The position numbers and the translations under genes were made by a program. Positions 56,201 to 64,000 of a stretch of DNA of 64,000 bases are shown piece by piece. The stretch is taken from assembly GCA_950295325.1 (NCBI GenBank), contig OX485806.1:54555169-54619168 (forward strand), read 5' to 3'. The notes beneath the pieces were generated by a model. The model was not told the DNA's origin. It was given only the letters and a program-made list of their open reading frames with translations, and ran no database searches. The DNA is from Polytrichum commune (lineage: Eukaryota; Streptophyta; Polytrichopsida; Polytrichales; Polytrichaceae). Within the stretch, counting starts at the first letter, position 1. The number at the start of each line of letters is the position of its first letter.

Positions 56201-59200
56201 TTCTGTGGCGGTGATGAGCTTAAGTTCCCCCTTCAGCTCCTGCACCGTCTTCATGCCGCTTGTCTTCAAGTCAATGCTGGAGAATTTTGTCAAGATGGCA
56301 TTGCTGAATGTCTGCAATGCCATGTATTACAAGAACTCAGCAGAGCTTAAATCAAAGGAATTAAAGAATTGGAAGGAGATGGGAAGAAGTTTACGGACGC
56401 GCGTCCGTAAAATTATACTGAGACATACCTGCCATTTGGGATTCTTGATGACTGCATTCTCCCTCTCTTTTGGGGGACAATCGTGCTCTACCCACAAGGT
56501 CCTTCCAGCCACGATGTTGGCAGCCCATGAAGCCTCGAACTGCCTCACTTTATTCCCTTGGTTCATGAAGGCAGATATTGCGATGAGCTGGTTCGAGTCT
56601 TTGGAATGGACGACGAATGCCTTCCAGTATCGGATTGTCTCTTTCAAAGGGTTCTTCCACTCATCGTCCTCTAGGAGAGCTTTTGCAGCCATCACACTAT
56701 GTTGGCCGTCGACTATGTAGAACTCTCCATCTTTGAGAATTGGCCAGTTTTGCGCTGTGACTTCAACCACAGGATCCTTTGGTGTCACACATATGGTTTG
56801 CCTATCAAATTTGGGGTTGTTCATAATGTTATTCATTTGCCACCACACCCCGGTCTCTTATTTGGCACGAGTATTCATACTCTCCGTGCCCTTGTGGCAT
56901 TTGTAGACATCCACATCAAACGTGAAATATCTTCCAAGTGGCCAGCAGCCCTTTGTCTTCTCGTCGAACTCTTGGAAAATCTTTGTGGAAAGTTCGGCGT
57001 CAGGGCGTTGTCCTTTCTTCAGGAGTGGTGCGACAGTAAGAGTAGAGCTCACATCTGGACCCTCTGTTAGCCCTGACGACTCCATCTGTGAGTGGGAGCG
57101 TTTACTAGTCTGCTTGCTCCCTCTTGATGCCCCACTCTGTGAGGGTCTCGAGGCTTCTGGTACGTGTTTAGGAACACGTTTAGGTCGTTTAGGAACTGGT
57201 TTTTTCGCCTTTCCTTTCTTGGCTTCCAGTAATGCCCCATTTACTCTTGTCACATTATTCAAGAGACGTCCAAGCCGTTTACCCGTCCAGGGTGCATTGC
57301 ATGCATAGTCTTGGAATTCATTCTGTAAATTGAAGCAAGACGCATCTGGGCTGGCATTTTCACATTCATTTTTGTTGAACGGATGGTACAACTCGTACAA
57401 AATGAATGTGATCCTATCATTTTTCTTTTCAAGGTCAATGACAACATAATCACCTTGGGCTACCGCACACTCTACTGTCCAGTTTTTTACCTTCATCCAC
57501 TTCTCGGATTCATGTATATCTGCTTTTATTTGATAGGCAAATCTAAGGACAAATATATCCTTTTCGTCTTTTTCTACAATAACTGTCCAGTTATCTACAA
57601 TGTCTTCGCGTGGCTTGTAATGGTCGTTGTGGCTTATGTCTTTGATGGCTTTTGGAAGCGGAGGATGGACAAGCTCTGCGAATAAATCAATAGCGGGTCT
57701 TTTTGTAGATTCCATCTGCAAATGTAAAATATACAAGTCAGTATTAAGGTCTGGGGATGCAGAGCCTATCTTACGAACGCGCGGTCGTAAACCTTTGCGT
57801 ACCCTTTCCTATATAATGTGGTTATGTATTATGTTATAGTACATGTCAAGTTTACGGACGCATGTCCGTAAACTTGAGATATCTTATAAAAAAAAATCAC
57901 ATACATGATATATGTGCAGAGTTTACGGACGCGCGTCCGTAAACTCTGTACATATATCATCCAAAAGTTTCTATTTCTATATTCCATGAATATAATATGT
58001 TTATTATTATTATGTAGCCCTAATTTATGGACGTGCGTCCGTAAATTCTTGGAAAATAAGTTCATTTTTGTTGTGTAGAACTTGTATATTTTGTAGAACT
58101 TATTTTGAAAACCCATGACATGTATTATACTCTGAGATTTTCATAGCTTTTGCTGCCTAGTTTACGGACGCGCGTCCGTAAACTCTGCACATGTATCATG
58201 TACCACATTTAGTGTACTTAGATATTTCAAGTTTACGGACGCACGTCCGTAAACTTATCATTCATGTTTTTAAATAGTTCTTTTTAAATATATCTACAAT
58301 TTACGGACGTGCGTCCGTAAACTGTTCACACATAGTGCGATGCATATTCCCAGGGTTCCCTAAGTTTACGGACGCGCGCCCGTAAACTTCAGGCCATTTT
58401 TTAATTACTCTGAATTTAATTACTTTGCACAATTACTGTGTTTCTGGATATTGCTCCGAAATTTTCGGAACAGGTTTTTTGTTGCATTCCATTCATGTGC
58501 AATGTTCATCTTTACTTGGAATGCAACATGGATTTGCACTCCAAATTAGAATATATCAGGTGTTGCATTGCAATAGCAGATTCTACACTCCAAACTAAGA
58601 AGAATGTTCCATTTCAATTTGCAATGTACTAAAAACACTTACCTTTGTACAATGTTTGCTGCTCAACCACAGCTACAGCTAGGACAGACTGCAAATTAAC
58701 AATAAAATTGAAGTTAGAAACCTCTGGTAATGCAATGTGCACATTCAAGATTCAACTAAACTGTGTGTTGCTCCTAAAATGCATCAAACCCACCAAAAAA
58801 ACCCTACTACAAAGATTGCACTGGATTGAACATTGACATCAGATAGAAGTGAACAAAGCAAAACATATGATTTCTTAGAACTTGGAAAAAGTGAATTCAA
58901 GTGAAGTGAAGACAATTACAAACTGAAAGGAGGAGCACTCTGAAACAACTGAAATACTCCAACCCTAAAACCCTTGCAACAACTGAAACTACTCCATTAA
59001 TGTCCTAATGAGACTGCAAGCAAAAAACTACTCAATTTCTGATGTTACTTGCAATTGTGAGTGCAACAAAACATTGCATGCTCACACAATACTCACAATC
59101 CTCCTCTTGTGCATCAATACATAAACTCAAATCACCTAATTAGCACCTGGAACAACACATCTAGCAAAGAGGGAAAGAAAAAAAGCACCTGCCTGGAGCT

Positions 59201-59545
59201 CCTGGCGCTCTTATGGAACTAAGAGCAAGGAGGAGGAGAAACAACAAAGGAAGAGCAAGGAGGAGGAGAAAGAGGAGAAACAACAAGAAGGAGGAGGAGG
59301 AGAAGGAGGACCAGCAAGGGAGAAGGAGGACCAGTAATAGTAGCAAGGGAGAAGGAGGAGAAGGAGGAGAAGGAGCAGCAGCAGCAAGGGAGAAGGAGGA
59401 GAAGGAGGAGCAGCAAGGGCGAGGAGCAAGGGCGAGGAGGAAAGGAACGATGGTGGGTGAGGAGGAAAGGAGCGAAAGGGAGTAAGCGAAAGGAGCAAAA
59501 TGAGCAAAAATGAGCGAAATGAGCAAAGAGCAAGGGAGTGTATCG
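53242..59545 (-). CDS. second ParB/sulfiredoxin-like gene, nearly intact, with P4 palindromes
   Basis: Gene model on the minus strand: CT-rich leader exon about 59545-59189, leader exon 58688-58643 (TTTGCAG acceptor, GTAAGT donor), coding exons 57715-56429, 56311-54992 and 54794 onward. The joins examined in the coding part are phase 0. The start ATG (57715) directly follows its acceptor. Residues ~1-285: a beta-rich part (DNWTVIVEKDEKDIFVLRFA) and a basic linker (KKGKAKKPVPKRPKRVPK). The ParB-like motif FYIVDGQHSVMAAKALL lies near residues 332-348. Exon 3 is a 440-residue domain I do not recognise (YPKIFLKRPKHMKPSTYHIK). Exon 4 has a coiled coil (DEKLEKRMKEELDQRLREAN). A frame change near 53760 gives an acidic tail (GSQEDEDMRGSQEDEHMRG). 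There is one in-frame TAA at 56858-56860. Function unknown; DNA binding is inference. Confidence 0.6.
53317..54950. repeat. P4 palindromes in the 3' part of the second ParB-like gene
   Basis: Core GGACGCGCGTCC with TTTAC/GTAAA arms occurs at about 53317-53336, 53431-53446, 54872-54898 and 54923-54949. The second lies inside the acidic reading frame (encoding NFADARPEP). The last two lie in the intron between coding exons 2 and 3. Confidence 0.85.
53351..54794 (-). CDS. coiled-coil and acidic C-terminal exon(s) of the second ParB-like gene
   Basis: The exon starts MLGLQVNSFVEARDMDEANT after TTTGGTGCAG. It contains a Pro/Gly/Ser-rich middle, a KK-EPMSVAELDEKLEKRM coiled coil (about 54090-53850) and a Gln-rich stretch. 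The frame stops at 53682. The neighbouring frame from about 53760 encodes a repetitive acidic tail (GSQEDEDMRG twice) to 53351. Either a frameshift or an unseen splice joins them. GAG|GTAATC at 53356 could be a donor to a last exon near 53242. The acidic end resembles the acidic end of the element 1 gene. Confidence 0.5.
54992..56311 (-). CDS. large uncharacterised domain exon of the second ParB-like gene
   Basis: The exon is open for 440 codons between AATACATGGCATTGCAG and GTAAGT. Pieces such as TFSNAILTKFSSIDLKTSG, PPILREFFRPLQGLLDSELY and MWENWRTLKEEYHINGVSM suggest a helical region followed by a mixed domain. In element 1 the exon after the ParB-like exon (STEHDYVKDNLPAKLLRIRT) occupies the same place in the gene. 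Its composition and lack of stops indicate a functional or recently functional protein. No family recognised. Confidence 0.6.
56388..56414. repeat. P4 palindrome inside an intron of the second ParB-like gene
   Basis: A perfect TTTACGGACGCGCGTCCGTAAA sits between donor (56428) and acceptor (56312). It makes up a large part of this 117-base intron. Confidence 0.9.
56429..56857 (-). CDS. ParB/Srx-like domain segment (DGQHS motif)
   Basis: Directly downstream of the TAA the frame continues ETGVWWQMNNIMNNPKFDRQ, then VVEVTAQNWPILKDGEFYIV and DGQHSVMAAKAL, ending NPKWQ at a GTATGT donor. In ParB/sulfiredoxin folds the sequence (V/I)(V/I)DGxHRxxAA lines a nucleotide pocket. Here the usual Arg is Ser. 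The preceding ICVTPKD and following RYWKAFVVHSKDSNQLIAIS give the expected beta/alpha succession. DndB-type DGQHR proteins share the motif and are an alternative relation. Confidence 0.6.
57769..58390. repeat. P4 palindrome array upstream of the second ParB-like coding region
   Basis: Eight P4 sites lie at about 57769, 57849, 57920, 58023, 58158, 58230, 58299 and 58362 in the leader intron. Arms are GTTTACGGAC and its complement; the central 4-6 bases vary (CGCG, CATG, GTGC, CACG). Spacers of 40-110 bases are AT-rich and not alike, unlike the P1 and P2 arrays. Confidence 0.9.
58643..58688 (-). other. 46-bp leader exon of the second ParB-like gene
   Basis: Minus strand TTAATTTGCAG|TCTGTCC … ACAAAG|GTAAGTG: a strong acceptor and a consensus donor 46 bases apart. 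It lies between the CT-rich first exon and the coding start. Confidence 0.6.
59189..59530 (-). other. CT-rich leader exon / polypurine-polypyrimidine tract
   Basis: On the plus strand it is a 270-base GGAGGAGAAGGAGGA-type tract; on the minus strand it is a CT-rich leader, common in plant 5' UTRs, ending at CAGGCAG|GTGC. The ORFs in all frames (poly-Leu/Ser/Pro) are composition artefacts, although a short upstream ORF effect is possible. Mirror-repeat purine tracts can form triplex DNA. Confidence 0.55.
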
Positions 59546-59563
59546 AAACCCTAAACCCTAAAC
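59546..59563. promoter_or_regulatory. telo-box (AAACCCTAAACCCTAAAC) at the presumed promoter
   Basis: Two and a half plant telomere repeats lie just upstream of the CT-rich leader of the second ParB-like gene. In plants telo-boxes near transcription starts are regulatory sites. Similar short motifs occur at 60532, 61454 and 61719, so an interstitial-repeat explanation is also possible. Confidence 0.5.
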
Positions 59564-62560
59564 GTCACATCCACTCCCTACCTAGACGTCCCATCAACCC
59601 GCGCCCAAAGGCCACATGTAACCCTTACGTGGCATATGTCTATTGGTCTATTTTGTGATTGCTAGAGTCCACCCTCGATAAATGTTACACTTCCACATGT
59701 TAACTCATAATTGTATTTGTTAACAAATTCGTACTCCTCTCATATTGCTAACTAGAATGTAAACTTTGTTACATGTTAAGAATAATTTATTCCCCTCTTT
59801 GTTAATTTGCCACTTATAAATGTTAACCTACGAACTACATCCAATATTGTGAGATGACATCCATTACATTGAGTCACAACCTTTCAAAGTGGCAAAAGCC
59901 ACCAAATTTGACTTTTGTGATCAAATTATTAATATGGGTTATATTGTGATTGATACACATATTTTATAATTTATAATTTTGCAAAACTCTCCCTCCATAA
60001 TTGTAATGAATCAAATTTGTTAAGCATTCAAAAAGCTCCCTTTATAGTTGTTACAATGTTAACTCACAATAAATGTAAGGAAAATTATATTCCAGAGCAT
60101 AACATTTATAGAGGATGGATTGTATGTGGTGAGTCCAAAAACGAATACCAAAAACAATTGCTGACCAAAAATAAAGGAATCTCAATGCTCAAATTATAAT
60201 AACCATCTAGGCCCAATAGTAAACATAATTTTGAAGTATGGGTTGAGGTTGAGTAACTCAAGTGTAAGATTTTCTTTGTGGACTTGTTGTAATATGAAGG
60301 TAAGCGGGCTTTAAATTACTAGTACACTAAATATTATAAGTAGTATTGCTTAATATTTAGAATTATGGAATGCTATATTAACTATTCATTGTATATTATG
60401 TCATTGGCATCAATTAAATAACATCAATAATAAAAAAGATAAAGCATTTTGTAATTTTTTACCACAAAGGTGGGATTCAAATGCAATTGGGACAATAATA
60501 TACCCATTGGCCAAAAATTCAATTAACCCTAAACCCCTACACCCTTATGAATCCCTCAATTATCGCAATAATTTGTGAAAGGGGATTTTCAACCTAAATT
60601 ATACTATCAATAGCAACTTGGGGACTTTATTGAAGTTGGACACTTGGGATGCTTTGATGTGAATATCATTATTAATGATATTTAAATTAAGCATGTTTGA
60701 AACACAATTAACAAAACCAAACATCGAGATAATATGGGTTAAGATCAAATGCTTATAATATCTTAAACAACGTTAGGGGTTAATTCAATCCCTCTGCACA
60801 TAGGTCTAAGCTTGTATTAGAACAAAAGGAATGGGTAGGTGTTGAATTTACATCCCTCTTGTCCATTAAACAACCTTCAGGATTCATGCAATCCTTCCAA
60901 ACCTAGGCATGAGCTTGTATTATCGCCTATAAGTAGTAGCAAATTGTTGTTTATATTGGAGTTTTGTTTCCACGACATGTATGGTTGTGTTAAGTATTCG
61001 ATTATAGAATACCAATATATGATGTTCAAAACCTATCTTCAAAAGTAAAGGTTTAAAGCAAATGGATAAATATGACTTAGAACATAACTTTGATGATCTT
61101 AAATGTTTTGAAGGCTTAATTGTTTTCATATTGTATCCCATCAAAGAATAACAAGTCTCGGCTAAATCTTGTACTTGCCTCTAAGGGGTGGATTTTACCC
61201 AGGCAAACAAAGATTAAAAAAATGAAAGGTAAGGTTACGCAACCCATGTACCTTTTTCCTTAGCCAAATTAAGACCACATATCGGATTGCCATTCACAAT
61301 TTGATAAATCTTTGTGCTATGTCACCTACTTTTTCACCACTTACCATGTCTTCAAGAATAATTTGTAAACATAAATTTGCTTGACTTTTGAAATCTTGAT
61401 GGTTTTGTTTTAGAGAATTTTAAGCCTTGACATGAGTCGGGAGTCGTTTATACGGTTTAGGGTTTAGGGTTAAGAGTATCCCCCTTGTGTCACCGACTTA
61501 ATATTGGTTGCCTTATTACTATTTAGATACCCTACCCTCCCTTTCTGTCCGTTATATTTTATGGGTTAATAGTATTACGTAGAACAACAATTGGTATAAT
61601 TGTTTGCTTGCTTGTTTTGAATTACTTTCCACTTAAGCCTTGACATGTATCAGGAGTTGTTCAGTTAACCATGCTTGCATCTCTATGTCCACATGTTTGT
61701 TTAGGTTTGGGTGGTTATAGGGTTTAGGGTTGAGGGTAAGAATGTTACTTGGAGCAACAATTGGTATTGTTTGAGTATTAATTAATGTAGGTAATGTACA
61801 TGAGGTACTAAAATATGTTTTTCCTCACGTATAGTACATGAAGAAGGCTAGTATAATTAGTTTTTTTGAAGTAAATGTTGATGTACGGAAGGGGCCCCTA
61901 AGGTTTAGAGAGAAAATTGATAATATTGAATTTAATGCAACCCATGTTACCTAGGACAATAGATGTGCTACTATCATGGCCTTACGGTAATCAAAGTTTC
62001 TGTATCAGATATGAATACAATTATGTATAGGTGTGTATAGGTGGGTAAATTAAAAATGTTGGATGGTTAGGTGGTGGCCAATGTAATTATAATATTAAAT
62101 GCAAGATGAGAGGAGATAGCATGATATTATGGTCAATACCATTACATTGTATGCAAAACAATAAAGTAGTTGCTAATTTAATTTTGATTACATGTATTTT
62201 TATACTCCATGTACTATTGTTGTTGCTAATTTAATTTTGTTGTCTACGTTTTTTAAAATGTACTCTTCATATTAGGTACTCCAATATTATAAACCACCCC
62301 TCAACAATGTTTATTGCTCATATAATATTAGCCAATTTACTTTGTTGTATACCACAAATACATAGATGCCTTTTTCTTTGTCATTATGTGGACTCATGGT
62401 CTATGCATGTAGTCCACATGAATACACATTCCATTGTAAGGCTGGCACACGGAATGTAGTAATGCTAGGTTTGTATTTATAGGACATAGTTGGTGGCTGG
62501 TATCCTATGTTGGAAAACGGATCCAAGGTAAAGCGATCAGTACTTAAGGGGACACCCCCC
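59564..62560. other. AT-rich intergenic stretch without recognisable gene
   Basis: About 3 kb of AT-rich DNA with only short ORFs lacking domains. It contains three short telomere-like motifs (near 60532, 61454-61472 and 61719-61731). No palindrome of class P1-P4 occurs here, which leaves a gap between the two P4 clusters. Confidence 0.7.
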
Positions 62561-62812
62561 ACCGTCGGGACTCTTTTTGCATCTCAGCTGTGGGTTGCGC
62601 TCTTGTAGTGTGCTCCTGCTACAAATTTTGTGCAGGTAAAGATCCTATTGCAATGGACCTATTATACCCTAAACCCGAAGTCTTGAGCCCATTAGGGTAC
62701 ACAATTTGTATTTGGGTTGCACTCTCCTTGTAGTGTGCTGATTTTTTTAAAATTTCGGACAGTTATCTTTTCTGGTGCAATGATCCTATTTTCACGCCGC
62801 AAATCACGGAGA

Positions 62813-63650
62813 TTTCCGGACGCGCGTCCGTAAACCTTAAACATATTGGTTCATTGAACCTTTATTTGTTTGAGCCAATACTCATGTACGTTGAGGTTTA
62901 CGGACGCGCGTCCGTAAACCTGCATACCTTTGGTGCTATAGTTCTGTAGGTCACCTACACCACCTGTCGTGTAGAGCACCACAACGACAATATATTACCA
63001 TGGAAGTTTACGGACGCACGTCCGTAAACCCCTTGGCGCGTTGGACATTGTATTTAGGCTAGTAATGATGTCCACAAAGGTGTATTCCATCGATCACTGT
63101 CTTTATGCCAGGGATGAGGTCCACAGAGGTTTACAGACGCGCGTCCGTAAACCTGGAAATCTTTGTTACCATAATGTGCCATGTAGACTGAGACTGCAGT
63201 GAGACTGTACGGTCATGAAGGGTTGGGAGCTCGCATCCCTTAGCCTACATCACCCTATGTGTCATACTATAATAATTTGACAGTGATTAAACATTTTAGG
63301 AAGCGCGTATGGCCGTGTTCAAACCTCTTCAAATTTCATGAGTCGTCAGGCCTGTGTATACATGGCCGTGTTTGGAAGACCTCTTGCTTCCTTGAACCTC
63401 TGTCTAGGACTACATTGATGTTTGTCATACGGATGTTTACGGACGCGCGTCCGTATACCTTTGTTTTGGTTGAGGGTTTAACTGAACTCTGTGTACGAGC
63501 CGATTTACGGATGCGCGTCCATAAACCAGTGATGTTTTTTTTGCCTCCTCCTTTCCGCTCGTATGAACACATCAATGTATCCGTATGCGCGTGTGCTTGC
63601 GCTGCTGATGTTATTACATGGAGGTATACGGACGCACGTTCGTATACCAA
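62813..63650. repeat. second P4 palindrome cluster, upstream of the right-edge gene
   Basis: P4 sites lie at about 62813, 62896, 63003, 63128, 63434, 63501 and 63622. The last copies have diverged arms (GTATACGGACGCACG). Spacers (GGTCACCTACACCACC, GTCCACAAAGGTGTATTCC) are unrelated to those of the first cluster. The ORFs at 63259-63710 run through palindromes and are not considered genes. Confidence 0.88.
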
Positions 63651-63791
63651 TGCTAGCTTTGTTTTCAAGCCATGAAATCCACTAGTGTTCACATTGTGTT
63701 TCATTGACAATAATAAGCGTTAGGGCTATCCATGACATTTATTGAATGGGATATTTTGACATACTCTTCATTTGGCTCTCTTGTAGTGGCC

Positions 63792-64000
63792 ATGGATTCC
63801 AACGTCAGTGATAGTGGGGTTGATTTTTCGTCGGAAGCGTCAAGCTATGCTAGCGAGTTTGAAGTTGTCGTGGAACAAGAAACTACAATTGGTGTCGCCA
63901 ATGTAGAGGATGAATTCCTCCCACCATGTGAGGGTTATTCCCGGGAGCAGTGGATTGATCTTGATGTCGTCCTCCTCAATGGATGTGGCGTCCCCGTGGC
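63792..64000 (+). CDS. 5' end of an unknown acidic protein, running off the window
   Basis: The ATG at 63792 follows CTCTTGTAG (possible acceptor) and opens a frame to the window end (69 codons): MDSNVSDSGVDFSSEASSYA … VVVEQETTIGVANVEDEFLP … REQWIDLDVVLLNGCGV. It is rich in Ser, Glu, Asp and Val, with no known domain yet. It is divergent from the second ParB-like gene, with P4 palindromes between them, as the transposase is in element 1. Confidence 0.5.
   Translation, partial: MDSNVSDSGVDFSSEASSYASEFEVVVEQETTIGVANVEDEFLPPCEGYSREQWIDLDVVLLNGCGVPV

Noticed and set aside
56327-56430. Continuation of the ParB-like frame past the GTATGT donor (SIILRTRVRKLLPIS)
   Set aside because: This part is intron with a P4 palindrome; splicing at 56429/56311 joins the long frames in phase.
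59161-59533. Leu/Ser/Pro-rich ORFs on the minus strand and Glu/Arg-rich ORF on the plus strand
   Set aside because: All frames of the GGAGGAGAA tract are open; composition alone explains them.
61454-61731. Proximity to a chromosome end because of TTTAGGG motifs
   Set aside because: Only one to three repeats each, in mixed orientation and far apart; interstitial motifs are common in plants.
63259-63710. 138-aa and 124-aa ORFs on opposite strands
   Set aside because: They run through several P4 palindromes and contain their translations (TDARPYT, GRASVNI); no domain.

Overview
The window looks like nuclear DNA of a streptophyte, most likely a non-seed land plant or charophyte alga. It is AT-rich and mostly repeat. 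Supported introns are short GT-AG introns with pyrimidine-rich 3' ends. Plant-type telomere motifs (CCCTAAA/TTTAGGG) occur at 59.5, 60.5, 61.45 and 61.7 kb, and plant-style Mutator-like transposase and FCP1/NIF-like phosphatase sequences are present. I cannot name the species. No rRNA, tRNA, organellar or CRISPR locus was recognised.

The main structure is a stack of nested insertions. Element 1 runs from 5546 to 47843 and is flanked by a 9-bp target duplication (ATGCCATGA / ATGCCGTGA). A retroelement-like insertion (20627-45136, TSD AAAGG/AAAGA) splits its transposase gene. Inside that lies element 2 (23392-41786, 9-bp TSD GTACCCAAT / GTACCTAAT), a relative of element 1 in the opposite orientation. 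Both have an 'A' end beginning GGGAAACTTAGTAG and a 'B' end beginning (G/A)GGACGACAC, and both ends continue into TGTGAGCG plus GAGCGGAGAGC-like subrepeats. Read from the A end, both carry palindrome class P2, palindrome class P1, a multi-exon gene transcribed toward the A end, a long P1 array, a Mutator-like transposase transcribed toward the B end, and the B end. In element 1 the multi-exon gene includes a ParB/sulfiredoxin-like exon (motif FYVWEGNHR). Both elements are decayed and hold further insertions: CACGGGG-ended TIR elements, a CAGGG-ended hAT-like element and a 2.3-kb solo LTR.

Four classes of short perfect or near-perfect palindromes occur at regular spacing: P3 (0.25-1.75 kb), P2 (6.9-8.5 and 40.7-40.95 kb), P1 (dozens of copies, 8.8-37.9 kb) and P4 (about 20 copies, 53.3-63.65 kb). 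The palindrome cores are conserved while the spacers belong to several families.

Outside element 1, 49.9-51.0 kb holds a diverged second transposase copy and 51.3-53.0 kb an FCP1-like phosphatase gene (minus strand). At 53.35-59.55 kb lies a largely intact second ParB-like gene (minus strand, motif FYIVDGQHS) with leader exons, P4 palindromes in its introns and upstream, and one in-frame stop. At the right edge an open plus-strand ORF begins at 63792. The order ParB-like gene / palindrome array / divergent gene repeats the layout of elements 1 and 2. This suggests, as inference, a mobile-element lineage in which a ParB-like protein co-travels with its own palindrome class.
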